A stretch of DNA of 9,944 nucleotides from Butyrivibrio sp. (GCA_024688095.1 JAILEJ010000243.1:1-9944); one strand, 5' to 3'; numbered from the stretch's first letter, positions 1-8,037 are shown. Made by a program: numbers and translations. Notes: generated by a model from the letters alone, not told the origin.

Positions 1-2076
1 AAACTCACCAGGTGAAATAAATCCCAGTTTGCTGGAATTCCATCTAACCAGTGCCTCTGCGCCCTTCATGGAATTATCTCCTGAAAGCACATCAATAATA
101 GGTTGAAAATATACTACAAATTCTTTGCAGTTTTCAAGAGCAGCATCCCTCATGCTCTTTTCCATATCAAGTCTTCTAATAGAAGACGCATCTATATTAT
201 CTGAATATTTGGCAATACGGTTCTTACCAGATCTCTTGGCCTCATACATAGCAATATCAGCCTTTTTGATAAGATCAGATACATTTTCCCCATCATCCGG
301 GAAAACAACAGAACCCATACTCATTGTACAATAGTAATCTGAATCTTTCAGATACCATGGTTTTGCAAATATGTGTTTTACATCCTCAAGTATTCGGTCA
401 TATTCATCAAAGCTCTCAGTTGGAACAATAATTACAAATTCGTCTCCGCCCATTCTGTAGCACGAATTTGCGATACCATCAACATTGGAAATAGCTCTTG
501 AAATATCCTGCAATAATATATCTCCATACTGATGTCCGAGAGTATCATTAATTTTCTTAAAGTCATCAAGATCAAGATAACATATAACGCCCTTTGAATC
601 GTACTTTCTTGCCTCACTGACATATCTTTCCAGATCTCTTTCGCAGCACATTCTGTTATATAATCCAGTAAGGAAATCGGTATACGCCTGCTGCTCAATT
701 CGTTTCTGATACATCTTCTTTTCTGTAATATCATAAACAGCACAAAGCGAAACAGGCCTTCCATCTACCCATGAAATACGAGTATAAAAAAGCTCATACC
801 ATCTGTCTCTCAAATCATGATAAACTTCATAATTGCCACTTTTACTTCTTGATGGAATACTACTTTCAAAAAGCAGCTCAAGACTTCCATCACTAAGCTC
901 TTTAGAAAAATTATTTCTAAGACTTCTGTTCGCAAAAAGTAACGCTCCAGTCTTAGTATCCCTTACATATATGGAACTTCCTACATTATCAAGAATAGCT
1001 TCCAGCGATGCAAAAGAACTTGCTATGGAATTGCGCTGAATTCTCTTAACGATAATATTCTGCAAAATTCTAACCGCATCATTGATAAATTTGATATCAT
1101 CAATGCTCCAGATATGCTGATGTCTGTTTTCTGAAAAAGCTGCATAAAAGCCAATTGAACCATTAATCTGAATAGGCATAGCAACAACAGCCTTCATCCC
1201 CAGCATATCAAGCTGTTCCTTTTCGCCTGCACTCATATTAGAGTCAGAAGAAACGGCTAATGTTTTACTGGAATTAAGGAACCAGCATCTATCTATATCA
1301 ATTGTTTTATCAAAGATTATTCGTTCACCAGAAATACGCCACTGAACTACAATATCCATAATTGTATCTTCAACGTGAACACGGCTGACAAAAGCATGAC
1401 TTATACCAAGAAAAGTAGCAACCTTTTCCAGGATTTCTGCCATGATTTCTTCTATTGAATCATCACTATCGAGAAGTGATACTATTTCAGTTGTTGTTTC
1501 TGCCCTAAGGACAGATTTTCTGATTTCTTCCTGTTCAAGCATACTCTTTTCAACATTAAGAGCAGCCTCATTACGGGAATCTTCTATTTTGACCAGAATC
1601 TGAGTGAAATCTCTTATAAAGTCAAGAGCCCGATAAAACTGTTTTTCTGTAACACGATAACGAAAATCCTTTACAGGAGGATATGGATAAAGTTCTGTGT
1701 CATATTCAATATCAGTAATAATTCCACATACAATCCAGACAATTGCAGTTTTTTGGTTTTCTTTGACAGCAATACCAGCAAGTTTGAGATTAGGCACATC
1801 TGTTGACTCAACAGCCTGATCTTCAAGCTCGCTCTCAGTTACTCTATCATATATACCTTTTATTCGTTCCTCTGTGACATACTGTTTTATGAATTCTGTT
1901 TCCGCTGTAAGTCCAGAAAATTCTGTAATTCTTTCGCCTTCAGAATTTAGGCAGCATGCATAAACGCCTGCCATATCGCAAAATCTCTTCTGAATTTTGT
2001 CCAGCATCAGACCATAATGATCAAAAAAACTGTCATGCCCATTAGAAACTAAGCTTTCTGTTACGTTACCTGCCAC
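1..2076 (-). CDS. GAF-PAS-GGDEF-EAL cyclic-di-GMP signalling protein (partial, C-terminus beyond left edge)
   Basis: A frame without stops runs for 692 codons from a GTG at 2076 to the window edge. The GTG follows AAGGGG (2083-2088) with a 6-nt spacer, and no in-frame ATG lies between it and the upstream TGA. Visible order: an N-terminal region (about 15-165) faintly like PocR sensor domains; a short coiled linker; GAF (about 195-345, with VVAMPIQINGSIGF near 297-310); PAS (about 352-455); GGDEF (about 464-625). The GGDEF domain keeps DFLTGLYNR (467-475), LDLDDFKKIND (501-511) and an intact GGDEF signature (543-547), so diguanylate cyclase activity is plausible. The RxxD inhibitory site expected nine residues before GGDEF is absent. 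An EAL domain begins at about 650 with YFQPI and EALVRW (674-679) before the edge cuts it. No signal peptide or membrane helix is visible, so it should be a cytoplasmic sensor that makes and/or degrades c-di-GMP. Whether the EAL half is catalytic cannot be seen. Domain calls are firm for GGDEF, EAL and GAF and weaker for PAS and PocR. Confidence 0.93.
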   Translation of the reverse strand, partial: MAGNVTESLVSNGHDSFFDHYGLMLDKIQKRFCDMAGVYACCLNSEGERITEFSGLTAETEFIKQYVTEERIKGIYDRVTESELEDQAVESTDVPNLKLAGIAVKENQKTAIVWIVCGIITDIEYDTELYPYPPVKDFRYRVTEKQFYRALDFIRDFTQILVKIEDSRNEAALNVEKSMLEQEEIRKSVLRAETTTEIVSLLDSDDSIEEIMAEILEKVATFLGISHAFVSRVHVEDTIMDIVVQWRISGERIIFDKTIDIDRCWFLNSSKTLAVSSDSNMSAGEKEQLDMLGMKAVVAMPIQINGSIGFYAAFSENRHQHIWSIDDIKFINDAVRILQNIIVKRIQRNSIASSFASLEAILDNVGSSIYVRDTKTGALLFANRSLRNNFSKELSDGSLELLFESSIPSRSKSGNYEVYHDLRDRWYELFYTRISWVDGRPVSLCAVYDITEKKMYQKRIEQQAYTDFLTGLYNRMCCERDLERYVSEARKYDSKGVICYLDLDDFKKINDTLGHQYGDILLQDISRAISNVDGIANSCYRMGGDEFVIIVPTESFDEYDRILEDVKHIFAKPWYLKDSDYYCTMSMGSVVFPDDGENVSDLIKKADIAMYEAKRSGKNRIAKYSDNIDASSIRRLDMEKSMRDAALENCKEFVVYFQPIIDVLSGDNSMKGAEALVRWNSSKLGFISPGEF

Positions 2077-2109
2077 AATTATCCCCTTAGAAAATCGTTT
2101 TATATAGGC

Positions 2110-2136
2110 GTCAGCTCCAGATACTCTGGAGCTGAC
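2110..2136 (-). terminator. Perfect 12-bp hairpin between guaB and the GGDEF/EAL gene
   Basis: GTCAGCTCCAGA and its exact reverse complement flank a 3-nt loop, giving a GC-rich 12-bp stem 17 nt after the guaB stop codon. On the minus strand it is followed by GCCTATATAAAACG rather than a proper U-tract. It is therefore a weak intrinsic terminator, or an attenuating or mRNA-stabilising 3' hairpin. Its position directly after guaB supports a role in ending or reducing guaB transcription before the signalling gene. No convincing promoter for that gene was seen in the 77-nt gap, so partial read-through is possible. Confidence 0.55.
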
Positions 2137-2153
2137 TATTCATTTGTATAAAA

Positions 2154-3611
2154 TTAGTTATCATCAACGCTGTAGTTTGGCGCCTCTTTAGTAATGTGAA
2201 TATCATGTGGATGACTCTCACGAAGAGCTGCTGATGTTATCTTTACAAACTTAGCATTTTCCTTAAGTTCATCGATAGTCTGTGCTCCACAATATCCCAT
2301 ACCACTACGAAGACCACCAATAAGCTGGAATACTGTATCTTCTACAGTTCCCTTATAAGCTACACGACCTTCAACGCCTTCAGGCACGAGCTTCTTTGCA
2401 CCTTCCTGGAAATAACGATCCTTTGAACCATTTTCCATAGCCGCAATAGAACCCATTCCACGATATACCTTATATTTTCTGCCCTGATAAAGTTCTGAAT
2501 CTCCAGGTGCTTCATCACAACCAGCAAACATTGAACCCATCATTACTACGCTACCACCTGCAGCAATAGCCTTTGTAATATCTCCTGAATATTTAATACC
2601 GCCATCTGCAATGATCGGAACCCCATACTCCTTAGCTACACTATAACAATCCATAACTGCAGTTACCTGAGGTACACCAATACCTGCAACTACACGTGTA
2701 GTACAGATAGAACCAGGTCCGATACCAACCTTTACAGCATCTGCTCCAGCCTCAATAAGAGCCTTTGTTGCATCTGCAGTAGCAACGTTACCTGCAATTA
2801 TCTGAAGTTCAGGATATTTCTCCTTAATCATTCTGATACATTTAAGTACATTCTCTGAATGTCCATGAGCAGAATCCAGAACAATACAGTCAACCTTTGC
2901 ATCAACAAGAGCTGCTACTCTGTCAAGGCAGTTAGCTGTAATACCTACACCAGCACCGCAAAGAAGTCTTCCCTGTGCATCCTTTGCTGCATTAGGATAT
3001 TTAATAGTCTTTTCAATATCTTTAATTGTAATAAGACCTACAAGATTATAATCATCATCTACTATTGGAAGTTTTTCTTTCTTTGAGCTTGCAAGAATCT
3101 TCTTAGCTTCTTCAAGAGTGATTCCAGCCTTAGCTGTAACAAGATTCTCACTTGTCATTACTTCACTGATCTTCTTATTATAATCTGTCTCAAACTTAAG
3201 ATCACGATTTGTAATAATTCCAACAAGCTTCTTACCTTCAGTAATTGGGACACCTGAAATCTTAAACTTAGCCATAAGTGCATCTGCGTCGCCAAGTGTG
3301 TGATCTGGACTAAGTGAAAATGGATCTGTTATAACACCATTCTCTGAACGCTTAACCTTATCAACCTCTTCTGCCTGAGCTTCAATTGACATATTCTTGT
3401 GAATGATACCAATTCCACCCTGTCTGGCCATTGCTATAGCCATTTTACTCTCTGTAACTGTATCCATACCTGCACTCATCATAGGTATGTTCAATTTGAT
3501 CTTCTTGGTAAGATGTGTACTTACATCTACCTGATTTGGTATTACCTGTGAATACTGAGGTACAAGTAACACATCATCAAAAGTTATGCCTTCGCCTATA
3601 ATCTGTCCCAT
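2154..3611 (-). CDS. guaB: IMP dehydrogenase (EC 1.1.1.205)
   Basis: Oxidises IMP to XMP with NAD+, the committed step of guanine nucleotide synthesis, in the cytoplasm as a tetramer or octamer. The 485-residue length is typical. The N-terminal barrel segment has TFDDVLLVP (10-18) and the MMSAGMDTVTE region (44-54). Two CBS domains (Bateman module, about 96-205) are inserted in the barrel and normally bind adenine or guanine nucleotides as allosteric effectors. The barrel then resumes with VLDSAHGHS (244-252), GIGPGSICTTR (296-306) holding catalytic Cys303, ADGGI (335-339), and the mobile flap DRYFQ with the Arg399-Tyr400 pair. The ATG at 3611 has AAGGAG (3618-3623) with a 6-nt spacer. It starts 16 nt after the upstream membrane-protein gene, so the two are probably one transcript. 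All key residues seem intact. Confidence 0.98.
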   Translation of the reverse strand: MGQIIGEGITFDDVLLVPQYSQVIPNQVDVSTHLTKKIKLNIPMMSAGMDTVTESKMAIAMARQGGIGIIHKNMSIEAQAEEVDKVKRSENGVITDPFSLSPDHTLGDADALMAKFKISGVPITEGKKLVGIITNRDLKFETDYNKKISEVMTSENLVTAKAGITLEEAKKILASSKKEKLPIVDDDYNLVGLITIKDIEKTIKYPNAAKDAQGRLLCGAGVGITANCLDRVAALVDAKVDCIVLDSAHGHSENVLKCIRMIKEKYPELQIIAGNVATADATKALIEAGADAVKVGIGPGSICTTRVVAGIGVPQVTAVMDCYSVAKEYGVPIIADGGIKYSGDITKAIAAGGSVVMMGSMFAGCDEAPGDSELYQGRKYKVYRGMGSIAAMENGSKDRYFQEGAKKLVPEGVEGRVAYKGTVEDTVFQLIGGLRSGMGYCGAQTIDELKENAKFVKITSAALRESHPHDIHITKEAPNYSVDDN

Positions 3612-3627
3612 TTTGCTCTCCTTAAAA

Positions 3628-4131
3628 TTAATCCTTAAATACTTTTCTTGGTGCTACATTTTTGATTGCTTCTACCATTTCTTCATTTGGTTCGAAAACA
3701 ATCTTTTCTCTCCCATCATATATCATCACGAATCTAGTATCAGGCTGTTTCTCCTCACCTGTACTAAAATCCAGATTTTTTAAGGTTTTATTTTTGTATT
3801 CATCCAGATGGTAAGATTTTATAGGAGCAAGAATATCCATGCGCTCAGTTTCAAACTTACCAACATTTTTTCTTCTGCTCTTGTTGAGAATCTTATCAAC
3901 GCTGATTTCGTGATCACAATATAAATATTCGTATTCGATATCGGCATTCATATTAGCGAAATATGCTGCAACAGCAAGTACTACAAACAAGATTATAAAT
4001 AGCAGATTTGCGCTTATCATCGATAAAAGAAAACAAGCGGCTGCCAGCATTATTGCCAGAATCTTAAGAAACTTCATCAGAACAGAGGCTTTCCCCTTTA
4101 CAAGACATTCAACATAGTTATTGTCATTCAT
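3628..4131 (-). CDS. Small two-helix membrane protein of unknown function (resembles the DUF6106 type)
   Basis: 167 residues. A short polar N-terminus leads into two closely spaced hydrophobic segments (about 20-38 and 43-58) forming a membrane hairpin. A soluble, probably cytoplasmic, domain of about 110 residues follows. Recognisable stretches are IEYEYLYCDHEISVDKIL (65-82), a basic SRRKNV patch, the MDILAPIKSYHLDEYKN region, and a C-terminus ending in EPNEEMVEAIKN and APRKVF. From memory these resemble an uncharacterised Lachnospiraceae family (DUF6106), which I could not check here. It is the first gene of a likely operon with guaB, 16 nt upstream of it. The start at 4131 has AAGGA (4144-4148) with a rather long 12-nt spacer, but no better start exists upstream. 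No catalytic motif is visible, so function is unknown; pairing with guaB may simply be conserved synteny. Confidence 0.85.
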   Translation of the reverse strand: MNDNNYVECLVKGKASVLMKFLKILAIMLAAACFLLSMISANLLFIILFVVLAVAAYFANMNADIEYEYLYCDHEISVDKILNKSRRKNVGKFETERMDILAPIKSYHLDEYKNKTLKNLDFSTGEEKQPDTRFVMIYDGREKIVFEPNEEMVEAIKNVAPRKVFKD

Positions 4132-4577
4132 AGTGCCAACTTATCCTTCCATATAGATTTGTATCGGAATGGTCTAATCACTCTCCCGAATTACATATTA
4201 TCGAATATCTTATATTACTTTAATCAAAGTTTCAAGATTTAAAATTCATTAAATGTTCAGATTTATATGATTGCTAAATACCGATTTTACAACTAATATA
4301 TAATATGTCGTCATTTTTTGGAGCGAGGCTTTAAAAAATATTAATAATTGGTAAGCCGGATATTTACCATATATTTATATAACTATGTTTATACTATTAG
4401 AATTGTATGTTAAACACTAATTTTATTTTACACTAGAAAGTATCAAATATTAATCGATTAATTATTAATTTTTAGAGAAATCTATTTATTTTTCTTTTTA
4501 TAAAATAAGGCTGAGCAGACTTATTTTCATCTATATAACTAAAGAATGACAGATATGATGAAGGAGGAGAATTTAGT
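4132..4577. other. AT-rich divergent intergenic region
   Basis: This 446-nt spacer separates the divergent minus-strand guaB operon and the plus-strand gene at 4578. No gene-length frame exists in it; the longest ATG frames are a few codons. It contains the minus promoter listed separately, three copies of ATTAAT (4449-4454, 4457-4462, 4464-4469), the first two forming a 14-bp palindrome, and a small inverted repeat AAAATAAG/CTTATTTT (4502-4509 and 4520-4527) around a 10-nt loop. For the plus gene, TATAAA at 4499 and TATAAC at 4534 are -10-like but lack a convincing -35. The leader function of these elements is unknown. Confidence 0.6.
4207..4235 (-). promoter_or_regulatory. Predicted sigma-A promoter for the membrane protein-guaB operon
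   Basis: Read on the minus strand, TTGAAA (4230-4235) is followed after exactly 17 nt by TAAGAT (4207-4212). The -35 matches the consensus at five of six positions and the -10 at four of six. The implied start near 4200 gives a leader of about 70 nt, too short for a purine riboswitch, and no riboswitch core was seen in it. It is the best-spaced promoter in the divergent spacer. Confidence 0.6.
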
Positions 4578-5357
4578 ATGGCATCTTCAGATGTAATCAA
4601 TGACAATCCACATGAGCAGTGGCAAAAACTTAAAGGGAAGGGTTTTGTTGCTCATTTGCAGTATTTTTGGGATTATTACAAATATTTTGTTCTTGGAGGA
4701 ATTCTGGTAATAATATTTCTCACAGCGCTTATACATGATATTACAAGCACACTTCCAGAAGGACTGTACGTTGTATATTTAAACAGTACCTATCAAGGCA
4801 CACAGGACGAGCTTATTGCTGATTATACGCCACACACAGACCTTGACACAGAAAATTACTCAATCGTAATCGATACATCTTTTAGCGTATCAACAGAATC
4901 CTATGACGAATACACAATGTCAAATATGCAAAAGCTTATGGCACTTACGGCCAGTCACGACCTTGATGTTCTTGTTGGTGATACCGATATGTACAGCTAC
5001 TATTCAAGAAATGAAATGCTTGCAGACCTTAGAGATTATTATTCAGAAGAAGAGCTTGCTGCATTTGGAGATAAGGTATTCTATGTAGACAAATCATATA
5101 TACAAAAGCTTGAGGAAATGGAAAATGCAACTGATGAAGAACTTGAAGCTTTCATTAATTCAGATATTGTTTTTTCAGGAACAGATGCAAGCGTTCTTGA
5201 AGATCCTATTCCTGTAGGAATTGTATGTACAGATTCATCTGTTATTACAGATAACATGCTTTATTACAATACAGAATGTGTTATCGGCATGGTTGTAAAT
5301 ACAGAAAGACCTGAAGAAGCCATGAATTATATCAACTATATCCTTGGCAATGATTAA
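4578..5357 (+). CDS. Single-pass membrane protein with extracytoplasmic domain, function unknown
   Basis: 259 residues. A hydrophilic N-terminus of about 35 residues, with an aromatic juxtamembrane patch (YFWDYYKYF, 29-37), precedes one membrane helix (about 37-53). The remaining 205 or so residues are acidic and should lie outside the cell; the positive residues before the helix support this topology. The outer domain contains VIDTSF near 97, a LDVLVGDTDMYS segment near 129-140, LADLRDYYSEEEL and a C-terminal VGIVCTDSS strand, loosely recalling alternating alpha/beta substrate-binding folds. That is a structural guess, not a family assignment. Similar uncharacterised proteins with a WDYYKY-type segment before the helix are, to my recollection, common in Lachnospiraceae. 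The ribosome site AAGGAGG (4561-4567) is near-perfect, with a 10-nt spacer. It is a monocistronic gene ending before the terminator at 5415-5458, convergent with the aspartokinase operon. It is the only plus-strand gene here. Confidence 0.88.
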   Translation: MASSDVINDNPHEQWQKLKGKGFVAHLQYFWDYYKYFVLGGILVIIFLTALIHDITSTLPEGLYVVYLNSTYQGTQDELIADYTPHTDLDTENYSIVIDTSFSVSTESYDEYTMSNMQKLMALTASHDLDVLVGDTDMYSYYSRNEMLADLRDYYSEEELAAFGDKVFYVDKSYIQKLEEMENATDEELEAFINSDIVFSGTDASVLEDPIPVGIVCTDSSVITDNMLYYNTECVIGMVVNTERPEEAMNYINYILGND

Positions 5358-5414
5358 AACAATAATCTATTACCTAGAATAATCTTTATACATATTTATA
5401 TAACTTTTAAAATC

Positions 5415-5458
5415 AAAAAGAGGTTGAAGACTTATATCATTGTCTTTAACCTCTTTTT
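5415..5458. terminator. Bidirectional intrinsic terminator between convergent genes
   Basis: A 17-bp inverted repeat (5415-5431 and 5442-5458) has a 10-nt loop and only one G-T wobble. The arms begin with AAAAAGAGG and end with CCTCTTTTT, so a U-tract follows the GC part of the stem on either strand. It lies 57 nt after the stop of the plus-strand membrane protein gene and 60 nt after the stop of the minus-strand aspartokinase, so it should end both transcripts. Confidence 0.92.
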
Positions 5459-5518
5459 ACTATTAAATCTCCCGCTTATCTAAATAAATTACAAGCAGGT
5501 TAAATTCTCATCTTATAA

Positions 5519-6838
5519 TCAAAGCTGCGTTGTTACGAAGATATCATAAATAGCTTTAATTGCTTTCTCAAAATCTCTTGTCTCAACGCCGATGATTATA
5601 TTAAGCTCTGAAGAACCCTGATCGATCATTCTTACGTTAACATTTGCATGAGCAAGTGCTGAGAAGATTCTTCCTGCTGTACCTCTTGTTGACTTCATTC
5701 CTCTACCAACAACTGCGATAAGTGCAAGGTCTGACTCAATCTCAAGAAGATCCGGCTGAGCAAGCTTATGAATTTCAGCTACAACGCTCTGCTCTTTTTC
5801 TATAAACTCATCCTGCTGAACAAAAACAGTCATTGTATCAATTCCTGAAGGAACATGTTCAATAGAAATATTCTGATCTTCAAATGCCTGAAGGACTCTT
5901 CTTACAAATCCAACCTCTGAATTCATCTGATCCTTAAGAATATTTACACAACAGAAGTCCTTTTTACCAGCAATACCTGTGATAGTATATTTTGACTTCT
6001 TTGCTGTAGATTCGACAATCCATGTACCAGGATCTTCCGGCATATTTGTATTTCTGATATTGATCGGAATTCCTTCCTTTCTTACAGGGAAGATAGAATC
6101 CTCATGGAGTACGGAAGCACCCATGTAAGCAAGCTCTCGAAGCTCTGTATAAGTAATTGTATCGATCTGCTCTGGGAGAGTTATAATTCTTGGATCTGCA
6201 ATAAGGAATCCTGATACATCAGTCCAGTTCTCATATACATCTGCTCTTACGGCTCTTGAAACGATAGAACCTGTTATATCAGAACCACCTCTTGAAAATG
6301 TCTTAATGCTTCCGTCAGGATATGCTCCAAAGAAACCGGGAATAACAGCTCGTGGTGTTCTTTCAAGCTTTTTGCTCATAAGCTTGTTGGTCTTCTCTGA
6401 ATCAAAATTACCATTTTTATCAAATGCTACTACTGTAGCAGAATCAATAAATTCATAACCAAGGTAGTTGGCCATAACAATACCGTTAAGATATTCACCT
6501 CTTGAAGCAGCGTAATCTTTTCCAGCCTTAGCCTTGAAATTGCTCTCAATAGTCTTAAATTCATCCTTAAGAGAAAGCTTTAATCCAAGTCCATTTATGA
6601 TTTCATCATATCTTGCCTTTATTGCTGCAAGTTCTTTTGAAAAGTCCTTATCATTTTCTGCAAGATCGTAGCATCCATAAAGCATGTCTGTAACCTTTGT
6701 ATCCTTGGAATTTCTTTTTCCAGGAGCTGAAGGAACAACATATACTCTGTCTGGATCAGCCTTGATAATATCTCCAACTTTTTCAAACTGCTCAGCACTT
6801 GCAAGTGAGCTTCCACCAAATTTTACTACCTTTTTCAT
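5519..6838 (-). CDS. lysC: Aspartate kinase (EC 2.7.2.4), monofunctional, with C-terminal ACT domains
   Basis: Phosphorylates L-aspartate with ATP, the first step towards lysine, threonine, methionine and isoleucine. 439 residues, typical of the long, ACT-regulated class. The kinase part (about 1-280) carries KFGGSS (6-11), SRGEYLNG (112-119), the catalytic-site motif FSRGGSDITGS (181-191), and DVSGFLIADPR (207-217). The C-terminal part (about 285-439) has paired ACT domains, including VGRGMKSTRGTAGRIF (377-392) and the conserved SSELNIIIGV (409-418), the usual site of lysine and/or threonine feedback. Its ATG overlaps the hom stop by 4 nt (ATGA), implying translational coupling. It is the last gene of the operon, with the terminator 60 nt downstream. 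Which amino acid inhibits it cannot be read from the sequence, so the symbol lysC (rather than thrD or dapG) is conventional. No internal second start of the alpha2-beta2 kind was sought. Confidence 0.97.
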   Translation of the reverse strand: MKKVVKFGGSSLASAEQFEKVGDIIKADPDRVYVVPSAPGKRNSKDTKVTDMLYGCYDLAENDKDFSKELAAIKARYDEIINGLGLKLSLKDEFKTIESNFKAKAGKDYAASRGEYLNGIVMANYLGYEFIDSATVVAFDKNGNFDSEKTNKLMSKKLERTPRAVIPGFFGAYPDGSIKTFSRGGSDITGSIVSRAVRADVYENWTDVSGFLIADPRIITLPEQIDTITYTELRELAYMGASVLHEDSIFPVRKEGIPINIRNTNMPEDPGTWIVESTAKKSKYTITGIAGKKDFCCVNILKDQMNSEVGFVRRVLQAFEDQNISIEHVPSGIDTMTVFVQQDEFIEKEQSVVAEIHKLAQPDLLEIESDLALIAVVGRGMKSTRGTAGRIFSALAHANVNVRMIDQGSSELNIIIGVETRDFEKAIKAIYDIFVTTQL

Positions 6839-8037
6839 AATACTCTTATATACCCCTTTACTGTCTTAAGTGTATTTTTCTTTTCCTCGAAATGCTTCTC
6901 GGAAATAAGATCTGTTATAAATGCAAACTCTCCAAGATTATTTTCAATCTCTGTTATATTAGTTCCAAATAATTCTTTTGCATCATCTGCTTCATTTGCA
7001 GAAACCCTTACAAGGAACTGTCTTACCGCATTGTCTTTAGCTGTGAGCTGAGCTTTCTTTCCATTCATATTTATGCAGATATGCTTGTCCATATGTCTTA
7101 CGATATCTACAACGTCTGCAACAACTGCACTTGCTGTTGCTTCCTTTCCAGCACCCTTTCCATAGAACATTACATCACCAAGCATATTTCCATGTACTGT
7201 GATTGCATTAAATACATTATTAACACTTGCAAGGATGTTGTCCTTTGGCACAAGGAATGGTGCAACGATGGCAAAAAATCTGTCATCATTTTTCTTACAC
7301 ATTCCAAGAAGCTTAATTGTCATATCAAGTTTTGCTGCATATTCAAAATCTTCTATAGTAATCTTTGTAATTCCTTCTGTATAAATATCTTCATAATGAA
7401 CATATTCACCGCTCATAAGGCTTGCAAGAATAGCAATCTTACGACATGCATCATAACCTTCTATATCAGCTTCAGGATTTCTCTCTGCATATCCCTTTTC
7501 CTGAGCTCTCTTAAGTACAGTTGCAAATCCTGCACCTTCTTTTTCCATCTTAGTGAGGATATAGTTTGTTGTACCATTCAAAATACCCATAATAGAGTCA
7601 ATCTTCTCATGCTTAAGAGAATCATTAAGTGCTCTTATCTCAGGTATTCCGCCGCCAACACTTGCTTCAAACAGATAGCTTACATTGTTCTTTGCAGCAA
7701 GTTCAACCAGTTCAGGACCATGTGCAGCAACAAGCTCTTTGTTAGAAGTACATACGCTCTTACCACTCTCGAGAGCTCTTTTTTCAAAAGTAAAAGCAGG
7801 TTCAATTCCACCCATTGTCTCACAGATTACCTTAATTTCAGGATCATTTAAGATAACCTCTATATCATGTACAACCTGAGCTTCGTGCTTGTCTCCAGGA
7901 AAATCTCTAAGGTCAAGGATATATTTTACCTCTACCTCTTCTCCTGCACTGTTTTTTACTTCTTCATGATTGTCATCAATTACCTTTACAACACCACTTC
8001 CTACAGTGCCATATCCTAAAACTGCTATTTTAACCAT
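6835..8037 (-). CDS. hom: Homoserine dehydrogenase (EC 1.1.1.3)
   Basis: Reduces aspartate semialdehyde to homoserine with NAD(P)H, at the branch to threonine and methionine. 400 residues. The Rossmann dinucleotide loop is GYGTVGSG (8-15). SNKELV places the conserved lysine at 100. The family signature runs from GILNGTTNYILTKM (151-164) to AERNPEADIEGYDACRKIAI (184-203), with Glu185, Asp196 and Lys200 matching the active-site acid and lysine positions known from yeast enzyme alignments. After the catalytic domain (to about 315) a short C-terminal region (about 335-400, ending KTVKGYIRVL) looks like the ACT domain of Gram-positive Hom proteins, a usual site of threonine inhibition. The start at 8037 has GGAGG (8044-8048) with a 6-nt spacer. 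It follows the ACT/HTH gene by 50 nt and overlaps aspartokinase by 4 nt, so the three form an operon. thrB and thrC are not adjacent. Confidence 0.97.
   Translation of the reverse strand: MVKIAVLGYGTVGSGVVKVIDDNHEEVKNSAGEEVEVKYILDLRDFPGDKHEAQVVHDIEVILNDPEIKVICETMGGIEPAFTFEKRALESGKSVCTSNKELVAAHGPELVELAAKNNVSYLFEASVGGGIPEIRALNDSLKHEKIDSIMGILNGTTNYILTKMEKEGAGFATVLKRAQEKGYAERNPEADIEGYDACRKIAILASLMSGEYVHYEDIYTEGITKITIEDFEYAAKLDMTIKLLGMCKKNDDRFFAIVAPFLVPKDNILASVNNVFNAITVHGNMLGDVMFYGKGAGKEATASAVVADVVDIVRHMDKHICINMNGKKAQLTAKDNAVRQFLVRVSANEADDAKELFGTNITEIENNLGEFAFITDLISEKHFEEKKNTLKTVKGYIRVL

Noticed and set aside
432..764. 110-codon minus-strand ATG frame inside the GGDEF region
   Set aside because: It lies in another frame of the GGDEF/EAL gene. 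The true frame contains DFLTGLYNR and GGDEF at the same place.
4132..4206. Possible purine riboswitch in the guaB operon leader
   Set aside because: The leader is only about 70 nt and no three-way-junction core or conserved loop sequences could be found.
7081..7851. 256-codon plus-strand frame rich in Cys, Ile and Asn, opposite hom
   Set aside because: It is exactly antisense to conserved hom codons, has no ribosome site and an unnatural composition. It is a shadow of hom codon usage.
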